Counted from the stretch's first letter, positions 49,774 to 60,671 are shown. The stretch: 64,000 nucleotides of DNA from Enterococcus hirae ATCC 9790 (GCF_000271405.2 NC_018081.1:110856-174855), one strand, 5' to 3'. Numbers and translations are program-made. The notes: a model not told the origin generated them from the letters alone.

Positions 49774-49990
49774 TAGTTTCCACTCCCTTTACTCATTTCT
49801 TATTTCCCATCATATAATAACGATTTAATTTTATCAATTTTAACTCTATTTCTTCTACAACGAATTGAAAGAATTTTAAAAAAAATCTAAAAAACAACTC
49901 TGGTTATCTAACTTTATGCAGGTTTATGATTGACTAGAAAACAAAAAACGTTTACCCTAAAAAAAATGTTACTTTTAGAAAGGACACATT

Positions 49991-51840
49991 ATGAACTTTT
50001 TTAATAACATTGAATATTTTAAAAAAGCGAACTCATTAAAGATAAAATGGTTTTTCACTATTCTATTATCAACGTTATTTTTAATGATAACAGTATATTT
50101 CTTTTATTATATTTTTACTCCTTCTGATAGTGGAAAGGTCAAAGAAATAAAAAATTCATGGGAATTTTACTTAAAAAATGAACCTGATTTTCGTTTTGAT
50201 AGTCATTATATTAGTTACCTTCCAACAGTTGAAAGAAATGAAACTTTTGTGATGGAAACTATATTAAAAGAAGAGATGGACGATTCGAACTTAGTGATTC
50301 GGGGAAACAACCAATAGATAAAAGTTTATTTAAATGATCAACTTTTATATGATCGAACAAATGAACAAGACCAACTTCATCCTGGTTTATCTTTGGCAGT
50401 TATTGATCTGCCTACACATTATGCTGGTGAACACTTAAAAATCGAAGTTACTTCACCATATGAAAACTATTCGGGTATTCCACCAAAAGTTTATGTTGGA
50501 AATACGGGACCAATCATCAGCTTTATTTTTTCCCAATCTGTTCCTCAAGTAGTTACCATGATCATTGCCATCTTTTTAGGAATTGGGATATTGGTGTACG
50601 CCATTTTTAAGCTTTACAAAAAAAGACACTAGATATTTCACTGATCATTCTCAGTTGTTTTGCGTTAGTCTTAGGGTTTGAATCAATCTCTGAAGATATA
50701 TTAAGCGGCATCCTTTTTGAACCAATCGTCCATTCGATTTTATCTGATACATTTACTATTTTAACTTCAGTATTTCTGGTATTGTATTATTTATCCCGAA
50801 TGAAACATTATCAAAAAATATATGGTCTCTTTTGTTTTCTGCAAGTCTCCATCCAAATAGGTGTCCTTATTTATTCATTGATGACAGTAGGAGAATTAAC
50901 TGAACTAATGCCCATTGTTAATGCGGTTAGTGTAATCAGTACATTAGTTACTTCCCTTGTCTGTGTTGGGGAAGCCTATCGGAATAATCGTTTTTTCATT
51001 GCTTGTACACCGTGGATTGTGCTGATTGCCATTTTCCATTGTATGCTTTATATCCAACCATCATTAGGTATTTATAATGCAAATATTAATTGGTCTACTA
51101 TTCTATTTATGATAATTCTGATTATTATCATTTGTTATAATATTATCGAGTACATCATCAGCTTTGATAAGCATCAGCGAACTGTTAATTTCTTGAAAAC
51201 AAAATCGGATTTACTTGAACAACATTATGATCAGCTACGTGATCACATTCAAGAAATCAGTACATTAAGAACTGAGTTTATCCAGACTATGGAAAACTTA
51301 GAACATTTGGTCAAGGAAGAAGAAACCGATGAAGTACAAAATTATGTGCAAACTATCTTAACTAATGCTCGAAATTTTGAATTTATTTTCTCTTACTCCT
51401 CTCACCAACTCACTAATCTTATTTTAGCTCGTTATCAAGAGATTGCATCAAAGCGAAATATCAAGGTGAAGTTTCAAGCCGAACTACCAGAAGTATTGAC
51501 CGTCAATGATGATGACTTGACCCAAATACTGATTCATGTCTTAGAACATTCTTTTAGAGAAACACATGCCATTGAAGATCCAACACATCGAAAAATTTAT
51601 TTATCGATGCAGGAAAAAGAAAATCAACTATTGATTCGTTGTGAACATAGCGCAAACTATGAAACAAATCTCTTTTCACAAGGAATTACCGAAAACTTTG
51701 CTGAACAAGAACAGTTTGATTTAAAAATAATCCAAGATGTGGCGGAACGTTATGCAGGAACGTTGACTCAGGAAAAAGATAGTCAGGTAGATCGTTTAAT
51801 CATCCAATTGACTAAAACAAATCCCAAGAAAAGCATATAA
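49991..51840 (+). pseudogene. GHKL-type sensor histidine kinase, disrupted twice
   Basis: One coding frame of about 616 codons in three pieces. It has a membrane helix and extracytoplasmic beta domain (to 50632), several membrane helices (about 50640-51160), a coiled coil and a degenerate GHKL ATPase part (FIFSYSSHQLTNLILARYQE, LTQILIHVLEHSFRETHAIE). TAG at 50315-50317 interrupts GNNQ/IKVYLND. A one-base shift in A7 (50618-50624) stops the frame at 50632, where A8 would read on. A 7TM-like sensor kinase that is now probably dead. Confidence 0.75.
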
Positions 51841-51924
51841 TGTCTTTGGCAGATTGGAAAATTGATTCATTGAATGAAGGTTTGAGCGGACAAAATAATA
51901 TTCGTTCTCTTTCTCAAAAAAAGA

Positions 51925-51968
51925 TAAAAAACAGGGAACACCAATCATTGGTGTTCCCTGTTTTTGAC
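51925..51968. terminator. bidirectional terminator
   Basis: AAAAACAGGGAACACCAA pairs with TTGGTGTTCCCTGTTTTT between convergent kinase and lplA genes. Confidence 0.9.
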
Positions 51969-51985
51969 TAATGACTAACATTCGA

Positions 51986-52990
51986 TCAATATAAAAGAGC
52001 AAGAAAATCTTCAGCTTCGATCGCACCAAAATACTTTTTGATATCAATCGTTTTTACTACATCACTTAAAACTGATTTATCATATCTTTGTCCAATCAGT
52101 TTTTCTTCGACGTCCTTTATCTCTCCTAACCCAAAGAAGTCACCAAATATTTTCACATCATCAATCAAACCATGTGACACATTCAGATGGACTTCGATCG
52201 AACCAATCGGATACCGCTTTTGTCTCGAAAAGTTAAAATCAGGTGATTTCCCATAATTCCAATCCCAATTACGATAATAGCGATCAGAGATTTCGTTGAT
52301 TTTGATCCAGTCTTTGTCTGTTAGCTGATACGTATTAACCTCTGCCAACGTTGCTACTCCGAATATTTTTAATAGAATTTCATCACGAAATTCTTCTGTT
52401 AACATCTCTTGTCTTTCTTTAGGTAAAAATGGTTTGATATTGGTCACACGAGAACGAATCGATTTGATCCCTTTGGACTCGATTTTATCTTTTTTTACTT
52501 TTAACGCATTGACCACTTCATTGATGTCAGAATCAAACATGATAGTTCCATGGGCAAACATTCGACCATTCGTTGCATACATTGCATTACCAGAGAATTT
52601 CATACCATCAATCACTAAATCATTTCGGCCTTTTAATTCCGCTCCAGATACCCCTAATTCGTGAAGAGCTTGAATAATTGGCTTAGTAACTTTAGCAAAA
52701 TCACGGAAAGAATCGCCATCATCAGGCATGATAAAACTAAAGTTTAAATTTCCAAAGTCGTGATAGACGGCTCCACCGCCACTTAAACGACGAACGACAT
52801 GGATGCCCTGTTGTTCAACGTAATCTCGATTGATTTCTTCGATCGTGTTTTGATTACGCCCAATAATGATAGATGGTTCATTGATATAAAACAATAAAAT
52901 CGGTTCATCAACAGGCATTTCTTGGAGTAAAAATTGTTCAATTGCTAGATTGATACGTGGATCATGCTTGTCATTCGGTACAAAAATCAT
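51986..52990 (-). CDS. lplA: lipoate-protein ligase
   Basis: 334 aa from ATG 52990 (MIFVPNDKHDPRINLAIEQF), with AGGAGG upstream. IIIGRNQNTIEEINRDYV, RRLSGGGAVYHDFGNLNFSF and the lipoate-binding C-domain identify LplA, which attaches scavenged lipoate to E2 and GcvH proteins. Confidence 0.95.
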   Translation of the reverse strand: MIFVPNDKHDPRINLAIEQFLLQEMPVDEPILLFYINEPSIIIGRNQNTIEEINRDYVEQQGIHVVRRLSGGGAVYHDFGNLNFSFIMPDDGDSFRDFAKVTKPIIQALHELGVSGAELKGRNDLVIDGMKFSGNAMYATNGRMFAHGTIMFDSDINEVVNALKVKKDKIESKGIKSIRSRVTNIKPFLPKERQEMLTEEFRDEILLKIFGVATLAEVNTYQLTDKDWIKINEISDRYYRNWDWNYGKSPDFNFSRQKRYPIGSIEVHLNVSHGLIDDVKIFGDFFGLGEIKDVEEKLIGQRYDKSVLSDVVKTIDIKKYFGAIEAEDFLALLY

Positions 52991-53000
52991 TGTCTTCCTC

Positions 53001-53741
53001 CTAGATATCAAATACTTTATCGACTTTTGCTAGTGCTACTTCTACTGTATCACCCGCAGCTTGTTGCGCTTCGTTCTGTAATTGTGTAAGATCCCCAAAT
53101 TGAGGTAAATGGGTCAATACTAGCTTTTTGACTTTTGCTGCTTTCGCAAGTTCCCCCGCTTCTTTTGACGTAAAGTGCGCTTTGTGTCGTTCATTACCAG
53201 CAAACAGATAAGTATCTGCTAGAAATAAGTCTGCATTTTCAGCAAATTCTACAAAACTTTCCAAATAGCCGGAATCACCTGTAAAAACAAAGACTTTGCC
53301 AGTCGCTTCTTCGACGATCCGCATGGCATAGCACACCACTGGATGGATGGTTTCCATAAACGTGATTAAAAAAGGACCTACTTTCAATTCTTCTGCCTCA
53401 AAATAGCCACGTCCTTCTGACACGTTTGGCATTGTTAACTCATCAAAATGAAAAGTGTCTTTAGTATGACCATAGATTGGCAAGATAGCTCCTGGTTCTT
53501 TTTCAGGATGTAGTTGCCAATAATATTGCAATACACCTAGATCAGCGATGTGATCATGATGGTAATGGCTCAAGATAACCGCATCAAGTTCTAACGGTTC
53601 AAGATGCTCTTGTAATTTTATCAAGGTGGCGCTACCAGCATCGATCAGTAGGTTAAAGCCAGCTGACTGCAATAAATAGCTAGTCGTTCCTTGATTTTTA
53701 TATGGATAGGCGCCTAAGCAACCTAATACAGTTAATTTCAT
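53001..53741 (-). CDS. MBL-fold metallohydrolase (RNase Z-like)
   Basis: 246 aa. SHYHHDHIADLGVL supplies HxHxDH; FTGDSGYLESFVEFA and LTHLPQFGD complete the metal site. Close to the YhfI-type family seen next to lplA in Firmicutes. Substrate unknown. It ends 11 bp upstream of the lplA start, so co-transcription is likely. Confidence 0.9.
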   Translation of the reverse strand: MKLTVLGCLGAYPYKNQGTTSYLLQSAGFNLLIDAGSATLIKLQEHLEPLELDAVILSHYHHDHIADLGVLQYYWQLHPEKEPGAILPIYGHTKDTFHFDELTMPNVSEGRGYFEAEELKVGPFLITFMETIHPVVCYAMRIVEEATGKVFVFTGDSGYLESFVEFAENADLFLADTYLFAGNERHKAHFTSKEAGELAKAAKVKKLVLTHLPQFGDLTQLQNEAQQAAGDTVEVALAKVDKVFDI

Positions 53742-53806
53742 GATCGTTCTCCTTTCAGAATCAATGTAATAGAATCCTGTTTTTTCTGTGAAACCTCTCT
53801 CATGTT

Positions 53807-54604
53807 TTATGAAAAATAAGTAGCTGGGGGTTCTTTTTCAAGTCTTGCTTGCTCGTAAAAACCTGCAATGGTCACATTGACATAGGCGATAACCCACAAT
53901 AAACCAAAGAACAAGGCTAGGGCTCCAACAAGGTACCACCCGATAAATGAAAGTTGTAATAGGATATAAGTACCTAAACGATCTTTTAATAAATACCACG
54001 CGTATTGCAAACACTGGATGATTGAAAGTTCTGGGTAATCAAATTTAGTCCAAGCCGCAAATTGAAACAATCCGCCCACAATACTCATCAACAAAAGAGA
54101 AACAAAGGTCATGAGCAGGGTGGTCAAAACGTAACTAATGTCCAAAGCATTCCCTGATAACACATCTGTTGAAATTGTGTTTGAATTAAATAGTAATTGT
54201 GTATAAGTATTGACACCACCAATCAAAAAACCTGGTAATAAAACAAGGGCATTAATGATCCAATTGATCACAACATTGATCAAATTAATCACTAAAATAG
54301 GTCCAAAATATTTTTTTTGAAAGACGGCAAACAATAAATTACTTTTTGCTCTGCCGCCGCGAACAACTACCAGCGCAATGTAATATAAGGCATATGAAAA
54401 AGCAAATAAAAGGAAATTCTCTAGTAAAAAGCTAACTATTTGTTGTTGCGTGCTATCTACGAAAAAAAATCCCTCAAAAAACATTTGAATCAAACCCGCA
54501 ACAAACATCGAAAGAAAGACTAGCCAAGCATTGATTCCCCATTGTTGCGCAAGGCTAGCTCGAGCTTTTTTGCGATAATCTGAAAGTGATAACTTTATTT
54601 CCAT
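53807..54604 (-). CDS. DUF975 integral membrane protein
   Basis: 265 aa with five to six membrane helices. YRKKARASLAQQWGINAWLV at the start and the central DYPELSIIQCLQYAWYLLKD match DUF975 (YciC-like). Function unknown. It overlaps the peptidase stop by 1 bp. An intact A8 tract lies in its coding region. Confidence 0.88.
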   Translation of the reverse strand: MEIKLSLSDYRKKARASLAQQWGINAWLVFLSMFVAGLIQMFFEGFFFVDSTQQQIVSFLLENFLLFAFSYALYYIALVVVRGGRAKSNLLFAVFQKKYFGPILVINLINVVINWIINALVLLPGFLIGGVNTYTQLLFNSNTISTDVLSGNALDISYVLTTLLMTFVSLLLMSIVGGLFQFAAWTKFDYPELSIIQCLQYAWYLLKDRLGTYILLQLSFIGWYLVGALALFFGLLWVIAYVNVTIAGFYEQARLEKEPPATYFS

Positions 54605-55686
54605 TAATCATAACTCCTAATCTTTTCAACTGTTTTGTGGTCTAATCGCTTCACTAATTCCGTCACTAATTTCACAGTATTCAAATAATCATCTTCATGG
54701 ATCACTGAAGTATGTGAATGCAAATACCGCACCGGAACAGTAATCGCCACAGACGGTACCCCATCTCTTGTCAAATGCATCTGTCCTGCGTCTGTCCCAC
54801 CACCAGTAATGACGGTGTATTGGAATGGTATATCCATTTCTTCCGCCACATCAATCACAAAATTCAACAGTTTTTTATGTGGAATCATTGAAGCATCAAA
54901 AATCAAGATTTGTGGACCTTTACCCAAAATCGAATCCGCTTCTTTTGGCGTCATCCCCGGTGTATCTCCAGCTGTTCCTGTATCTAAAGCAAAGGCGATA
55001 TCTGGATTCACTAAGTGCGTACTTGTGCGTGCCCCTCTAAGGCCAACTTCTTCTTGCACATCGCTCCCTGCGAATAAAACATTGGGATGTCCTTCTTTTG
55101 CTAAATTCTCAAGAACTCGTAATGAAACAGCTGTACCGATGCGATTGTCCCAAGCCTTAGCTAGTAAAAATTTACCGCCATTCAACCGTTTATACTCAAT
55201 ATATGGGGTTACCATATCGCCAGGGCGAATACCCCATTCTTTTGCTTCTTTATCACTTGTTGCTCCAATATCAATAAACATATCCTTGATATCATACGGT
55301 TTATTTCTTACTTGTGGGGTTAAAACATGTGGCGGTTTCGAACCAATCACGCCATGGATCACTTTCCCAGCTTGTGTTTTGATTTCCACTTGTTGGGCTA
55401 ACATCACTTGTCCCCACCAACCACCTAATGTTTGAAATTCCAAAAAACCTTTATCAGTGATCTTAGTTACCATAAATCCCACTTCATCCATATGACCAGA
55501 AATAAAAATCTTAGGTCCACCACCAGAACCATGTTTGGCGATAATACTACCTAAACCATCATAAAAAATATCTTCCGCAAAGTCTTTTGCATACTTTTTA
55601 TAGACTTGTCTCACTTCTTCTTCATTGCCTGGTACTCCTTTGGCTGAAGTCAGATCAATCAATAACTGTTCTTCTTTTTTATCCAA
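54604..55686 (-). CDS. M42-family aminopeptidase (PepA-like)
   Basis: 360 aa. ISGHMDEVGFMVTKI, LLAKAWDNRIGTAVSLRVLE, DVQEEVGLRGA and ITGGGTDAGQMH are the metal and catalytic motifs of M42 glutamyl aminopeptidases, which form dodecameric shells in the cytoplasm. Confidence 0.95.
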   Translation of the reverse strand: MDKKEEQLLIDLTSAKGVPGNEEEVRQVYKKYAKDFAEDIFYDGLGSIIAKHGSGGGPKIFISGHMDEVGFMVTKITDKGFLEFQTLGGWWGQVMLAQQVEIKTQAGKVIHGVIGSKPPHVLTPQVRNKPYDIKDMFIDIGATSDKEAKEWGIRPGDMVTPYIEYKRLNGGKFLLAKAWDNRIGTAVSLRVLENLAKEGHPNVLFAGSDVQEEVGLRGARTSTHLVNPDIAFALDTGTAGDTPGMTPKEADSILGKGPQILIFDASMIPHKKLLNFVIDVAEEMDIPFQYTVITGGGTDAGQMHLTRDGVPSVAITVPVRYLHSHTSVIHEDDYLNTVKLVTELVKRLDHKTVEKIRSYD

Positions 55687-55774
55687 AACGTCTCCCTCAT
55701 TTCTCGTATTGATAGCTAGATTATACCATTTATTAGGTGTGCTTTTCAGCAGAACGATTTTTTCAGTTAGAAAA

Positions 55775-55830
55775 AAACCAGGATTCCTCGAAAGTTTACC
55801 GAATAACTTTCAATAATCCTGGCTTTTTTG
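55775..55830. terminator. terminator downstream of dltD
   Basis: CCAGGATT/AATCCTGG with an inner GAAAGTT/AACTTTC stem; T-runs on both strands. Confidence 0.8.
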
Positions 55831-55924
55831 CATAATGCATACGATAGCAATCGCTATTTTCTCTTAAATGGACTGACAGCAGTAAACGAGCGTTTCTTTT
55901 ATGCACTTCGTGTTCGAAACTCCA

Positions 55925-57202
55925 TTACTGTTGGTTTTCTTTTAAATCATTTGGTGAATGTTTTTGCCAGTCTTTACTATAAAATGATGGATCCAATTGA
56001 TAGTGACTTGGTTGTTGTTGGTTTTCTAAAAACGGTCTAATCCGTTGATCTGCTGCTAGCCACCCTTTCCAACCTAAATGAATGGTGTCTTCCATGAAAT
56101 AAGGTTGATCAGCCATTTTTGTAAAATCTGCGATCCGATCAAAGCCTTGACTCTGCAATTGAAATTTGATTTTCTTTGCAAATCCTTGAAGCATTTCTTG
56201 AGATAACCCAGTATAATCACTCCATTTTTGATTCACAGGTGGAATGATGAATAATGCTTCTGCCTGTTCTTGGGCTAATTGCTGTAGGACTAATTGAAAA
56301 TCTGAAAATTCAGGTGAAAAACGATAATCCCAATTTTTTTGAGAATTTTTCAGCTCTTTTAAGTGGTGACGAATGCGCTCTTTATAAAAATCATTTTTTA
56401 ACTCAAAAGAATTGTCGCTTGTACTTTTTCTCCCAATATTTTCCGCTAGGTTTGCCAGAACTTTTTCTTGATAATTAGCAGGCAACGGCTTCATTGCCTG
56501 ATCAATTTTGTCTTGTTTACTTTTCAGACCAATATTGCTGAACATTTCATCTTCTCTTTTTAAAATATTCCAGTTCAAGCGCAATTGATTTCGTTTTTCA
56601 ACAGAAGGAAGTTGACCTTTTTTGATCATTTGTAACATTTCCGTCAATTTTTCATCTTTTTTAACGATAGAAAAATGTAAAAGTCTTCTAGCTAAATAAC
56701 GATCAGCAGGAGTGATTTTTTTCAATGAGAACAGCCAGTCAAGGGTTTGTAACTGTGAATAATACGTATCAAAATAATCTTTTTTTACGCCATCTTTGAC
56801 AAACCATTGTGGAGAAATGATAAAAACGATTTTCTTATTTTTCAAATCATCTCCTGCAGAGCGCATCATCATATACTGACTTAATGATTGTGTCCCAGGT
56901 GCCCCTAATAAGAAGGGACGATAATCACGATGGTATTTCTCCGCCAAGACGGATGGGTGAAACGGACTGATCCGACTGAGTTCACTTGAACCAAAAAAAG
57001 GAACATATTTTTTTTCAGCTAAGGCTTCGTTTTTGATGGTATCTCCTTTTAACACATTTTCGGACATGGATGTAGAAGCTTTTTTTATGACTGTTGGGTC
57101 GGTTAGATCCACACGATACGAAGAAGTGAAAAAAACTGCTATCAATCCAAAGGCTAAAAGGATTGGACCGAAAATAGCAAATAATTTCTTTTTCATTCTC
57201 AT
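55925..57202 (-). CDS. dltD: DltD, lipoteichoic acid D-alanylation protein
   Basis: 425 aa. N-terminal membrane anchor (FAIFGPILLAFGLIAVFFTS), FFGSSELSRISPFHPS (nucleophile Ser region), MEDTIHLGWKGWLAAD (Asp/His). Last gene of the operon, overlapping dltC by 4 bp. Confidence 0.96.
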   Translation of the reverse strand: MRMKKKLFAIFGPILLAFGLIAVFFTSSYRVDLTDPTVIKKASTSMSENVLKGDTIKNEALAEKKYVPFFGSSELSRISPFHPSVLAEKYHRDYRPFLLGAPGTQSLSQYMMMRSAGDDLKNKKIVFIISPQWFVKDGVKKDYFDTYYSQLQTLDWLFSLKKITPADRYLARRLLHFSIVKKDEKLTEMLQMIKKGQLPSVEKRNQLRLNWNILKREDEMFSNIGLKSKQDKIDQAMKPLPANYQEKVLANLAENIGRKSTSDNSFELKNDFYKERIRHHLKELKNSQKNWDYRFSPEFSDFQLVLQQLAQEQAEALFIIPPVNQKWSDYTGLSQEMLQGFAKKIKFQLQSQGFDRIADFTKMADQPYFMEDTIHLGWKGWLAADQRIRPFLENQQQPSHYQLDPSFYSKDWQKHSPNDLKENQQ

Positions 57203-57432
57203 CCCTTCAATTCTTGTACTTGTGCAATGATTTTATTCGGTGTGCCCCACTGTTCACGATCAAATTCAGAAACAGGGACTTGAACATCTAATTGTCCATC
57301 TAATTCGACTAATAATTGAACAGAAGCAAGTGAATCCAGCAATCCTTCACCAAACAAATCAAGCTCTCGATTTTCTCTTATTTCATCTGTTCCTGTAATG
57401 TCTTCTAAAATAGTTAAAATTTGTTCTTCCAT
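57199..57432 (-). CDS. dltC: DltC, D-alanyl carrier protein
   Basis: 77 aa. LLDSLASVQLLVEL carries the phosphopantetheine Ser34. It passes D-Ala from DltA to DltB. Confidence 0.96.
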   Translation of the reverse strand: MEEQILTILEDITGTDEIRENRELDLFGEGLLDSLASVQLLVELDGQLDVQVPVSEFDREQWGTPNKIIAQVQELKG

Positions 57433-57501
57433 AATATAATCTCTCCTTAAATAATCATAATGTAAAATAAATCATTTTTAAGTCTTAGATAATCATCTGC
57501 T

Positions 57502-58707
57502 TTACTTAAACAATAGTTGGTCTAAAAAGCCCGAAAATATCAATAAACTAAAACAAACTGCTTGGAAAGTCATAAAGACAGCAAAAGCGTGAGTAAACCA
57601 ATTGGATGGTAGTTGTTTTTTATGTTTTTTCTTGAATCGTAGCCAAACGTCGGTTAAGCAAATCAAAGTAGCATGATACAACCCATACACGATGTAATAC
57701 CAAGTTAGACCATGCCAGATTCCCATCAATAGGAATAATGCATAATAACCAATATTCGAGGTTACAATTTTACTTTTGAACCATTTTTTCTTCATCAAGA
57801 AAAACATCAAGCGCATATAAACATAATCTCGAAACCAAAATGATAACGTCATGTGCCAACGATTCCAAAATTCTTTGATATTCCAAGACAAGAATGGTTT
57901 GTTAAAGTTGATTGGTGTTTGGTACCCCATCAAGTAACTCGTTCCCACCGCAAACAAACTATAGCCTGCAAAGTCAAAAAACAGATATAAACTATACACA
58001 TAGGTATATCCTACTAATGACCAAGAAAAACCACCATGTTGCAAGGCAGCTTTGGAAACGATTGGTAACAACACTTGACCCAAATAATAGCCAATAATAA
58101 ATTTGTATAAAAAACCTAGAAAAATATTTTGGATACCTTTTTCTAATAATGTCAGATATTTCTCAGTTGCAGGCGGCTGACATTGATCCTTTTCAAATCT
58201 TCTATAGCGATCGATTGGTCCAGATGAAATCGTTGGAAAAAAGAGTAAAAATTGAATATAACGAAAAGGCTGATAGTTCTTGATCAATCCATCCCTAATT
58301 TCCATGATCATCTGAACAGATTTAAAGGTTAGATAGGAGATCCCTAGAAAAGCTAGAAAAGATTCTTTCCCATGGGCAAAAAACGGTGTGACTTTTGTTA
58401 AAAATAATGGGAAAATCGCTAGGATCACCGCTAAGTAAAACCAAATACCTTGATTTTCCTTTTGACGGTAAACGAAGTAAGCCCAAACTAATAATGTCTG
58501 CCAAACAACATATGCAATCAAGGCTACACCTTGTTGCCAATAGACACCACCAAAACTGATGAATAAGAAAAGCAAGGTGATGAGTGTTTGATAAATTGGC
58601 AATCTTTTCCCTCGAATCAACAATGATAGCACGATCGGTACTAAACCGATGATTAACAGCAGAAAATAATAAGGTTCTGCGTACGGGATCATATGTGGAA
58701 AGGTCAT
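57502..58707 (-). CDS. dltB: DltB, MBOAT D-alanyl transferase
   Basis: 401 aa, multi-pass. SWNIKEFWNRWHMTLSFWFR and LLMGIWHGLTWYYIVYGLYH (catalytic His) are MBOAT landmarks. Overlaps the dltA stop by 4 bp. Confidence 0.96.
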   Translation of the reverse strand: MTFPHMIPYAEPYYFLLLIIGLVPIVLSLLIRGKRLPIYQTLITLLFLFISFGGVYWQQGVALIAYVVWQTLLVWAYFVYRQKENQGIWFYLAVILAIFPLFLTKVTPFFAHGKESFLAFLGISYLTFKSVQMIMEIRDGLIKNYQPFRYIQFLLFFPTISSGPIDRYRRFEKDQCQPPATEKYLTLLEKGIQNIFLGFLYKFIIGYYLGQVLLPIVSKAALQHGGFSWSLVGYTYVYSLYLFFDFAGYSLFAVGTSYLMGYQTPINFNKPFLSWNIKEFWNRWHMTLSFWFRDYVYMRLMFFLMKKKWFKSKIVTSNIGYYALFLLMGIWHGLTWYYIVYGLYHATLICLTDVWLRFKKKHKKQLPSNWFTHAFAVFMTFQAVCFSLLIFSGFLDQLLFK

Positions 58708-60221
58708 TGAGGATTCACCTCAGCTATTAATTTTTTCCGATCGATTTTCCCGTTCACCGTTTGTGGTAAAAGATCAATGTAATTGATTTTTTGAGGGATC
58801 ATGTAATCCATGACCGAATGTGCCAATTTTTCCTTAATTGATTTAGAGAGTTTAAAACTTGGTTCTGGCGAATTTTTTTCTAATACAATAAAAGCAACTA
58901 GTTGTTGAACTTTGGTTCCTTGGTATTTTGGAACAACTATCGCTTGTTTAATCCGTTCATCTAACAAAAGCCCGTGTTCGATATCTCCTAATTCGATACG
59001 ATACCCATGAAGTTTTATCTGTTGATCCATTCGTCCCTCATAGAACAAAAGACCTTCCTCATTAAGAAACCCAGCATCGCCAGTATGATAACTTTGTTGA
59101 TCCTGTTTCTTGAAAAAAGCAGCTTTGGTTTTTTCTGGATTATTCAGATACCCCTTGGAGACACTAGGACCCAAGATAATAATTTCGCCTGTTTGATTGA
59201 CCGGTTGCACTTTTTGATCATTCACAATCTGAACCTCGGTATCTTCTTTGATATAACCAATCGGTAAACGTTCATAGCGATCTAAAATACCTTGAGTGAT
59301 TTGGATACTTGAAATAGCAACCGTGGCTTCCGTTGGTCCATACGTGTTATAAATACGGGCTTCAGGGAATCGTTTTAATAATTCTTGCGCTGTTTTTTTG
59401 GTTAATTCTTCCCCACAGAACAAGAAAGTGGCTAGATCTGGTACATGTTCCGCATCAAAAGTGGGTTCCATCAAACAGATATCGATAAATGAAGGAGTTG
59501 ACACCCAGACATCTAATTTCAACTTTGCTAAAGTAGAAAATAATTGTCTAAAGTCTTGAATAACCGCTTTTTCTAAGGGTTTTAACATTCCTCCTGTCAC
59601 AAGTGCTGGATAAATCGAAAAAACAGATAAGTCAAACGAAAATGGTGCTTGTGCTAAGAAACGTAGCCCCTGTTCAAGATGAAATTCCTGGATCGTCCAA
59701 CGAACAAAGCTCAATAAGTTATCATGACTGATTTGCACACCCTTGGGCTCACCTGTAGTACCAGAGGTAAAAATAATGTAATAATTTTCGTCACCTTTAA
59801 CTGGATGTGTTGCTTCGTATTGACTCTCTTTTTTCGTGATCGTTGCTAATTCTTCCCGAGAAATCACTGGGATACCATCTGTTTCCATCTGCCAGTCACC
59901 GACACTAATGATCAAAGCTGGTTTTGCTACTCGAAGAATTGATTCAATTCGCTCATTCGGCGTATGTTCTTCAATCGGAAGATAGGCATGACCGGCTTTG
60001 GTGGCCCCCAGAAAAGAAACGATCATTTCAAACTCTAGATTTCCAAAAACCACGATTGGTCCCTGTTTCTGTAGATTTCTGTCTAAATAAGCTGCTAAAG
60101 CATCGGACTTTCTTTTTAGCTCCCCATAGGTATGCTCTGTGGTTTCTGTCTGATAAACGACCCGATCTGGTTCCGTTTGACCAAAAAAATCAATTGATTC
60201 AACGATTGTTTGAATATCCAT
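58704..60221 (-). CDS. dltA: DltA, D-alanine-DltC ligase
   Basis: 505 aa from ATG 60221 (MDIQTIVESIDFFGQTEPDR), with AGGAGG upstream; a longer open frame overlaps dltX. FTSGTTGEPKGVQISHDN, YNTYGPTEATVA and GRMDQQIKLHGYRIELGDIE are adenylation-domain motifs. Confidence 0.96.
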   Translation of the reverse strand: MDIQTIVESIDFFGQTEPDRVVYQTETTEHTYGELKRKSDALAAYLDRNLQKQGPIVVFGNLEFEMIVSFLGATKAGHAYLPIEEHTPNERIESILRVAKPALIISVGDWQMETDGIPVISREELATITKKESQYEATHPVKGDENYYIIFTSGTTGEPKGVQISHDNLLSFVRWTIQEFHLEQGLRFLAQAPFSFDLSVFSIYPALVTGGMLKPLEKAVIQDFRQLFSTLAKLKLDVWVSTPSFIDICLMEPTFDAEHVPDLATFLFCGEELTKKTAQELLKRFPEARIYNTYGPTEATVAISSIQITQGILDRYERLPIGYIKEDTEVQIVNDQKVQPVNQTGEIIILGPSVSKGYLNNPEKTKAAFFKKQDQQSYHTGDAGFLNEEGLLFYEGRMDQQIKLHGYRIELGDIEHGLLLDERIKQAIVVPKYQGTKVQQLVAFIVLEKNSPEPSFKLSKSIKEKLAHSVMDYMIPQKINYIDLLPQTVNGKIDRKKLIAEVNPQ

Positions 60222-60231
60222 CGTCTTCCTC

Positions 60232-60381
60232 CTAAAATTCATTATAGATAAAAGATCCGCCTTGGACATTTTTATAATGGTACAAATAAATCAACATAAA
60301 AATAATTGCACTATACAATAATGTTCGTACCACAAACGTGCCCCAGTACCTAAATTGAGGATTATTCCACCAATTTTTCAA
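60232..60381 (-). CDS. dltX: DltX, teichoic acid D-Ala incorporation-associated protein
   Basis: 49 aa with TTG start at 60381 and AGGAGG upstream. KNWWNNPQFRYWGTF, one membrane helix, and the conserved C-terminal end FIYNEF identify DltX, the first gene of dlt operons. It is easily missed because of the TTG start. Confidence 0.92.
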   Translation of the reverse strand: MKNWWNNPQFRYWGTFVVRTLLYSAIIFMLIYLYHYKNVQGGSFIYNEF

Positions 60382-60517
60382 TTTATATTTCCCTCCTAAT
60401 CGAATCTCAAAACAATTTTACCCATTCTTTTTAAAAAACAACATTTGTTTTCCTAACAGTAATCGCTTTTCTGCTAACAATTTTGTCACAATTTAGATTA
60501 ACTACAAAAAGACGGTT

Positions 60518-60523
60518 ATTATA
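60518..60523 (-). promoter_or_regulatory. likely -10 box of the dlt operon
   Basis: TATAAT on the minus strand about 137 bp upstream of dltX; no convincing -35. The 290-bp gap also holds GTGACAAAATTG and AT-rich tracts that may be regulator sites. Confidence 0.4.
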
Positions 60524-60572
60524 ATATAAGCATCACCTCAAATAAATAAAGATTTTTTTTTAAAAAGCTAAA

Positions 60573-60617
60573 AAGACTTAAACGATCTATGTAACCAATC
60601 GTTTAAGTCTTTCTTCA
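60573..60617. terminator. bidirectional terminator
   Basis: AAAGACTTAAACGAT pairs with ATCGTTTAAGTCTTT, U-rich on the minus side (TTTTTAGCTTTTT). Confidence 0.88.
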
Positions 60618-60671
60618 TTCAAATTAAAAAAACAAAGTACTAACCTTTTGATCATTTAAATATAGCTTGAT

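Noticed and set aside
54809..55435. 208-codon open frame opposite the M42 peptidase
   Set aside because: Antisense shadow of a conserved gene; no ribosome site and unnatural composition.
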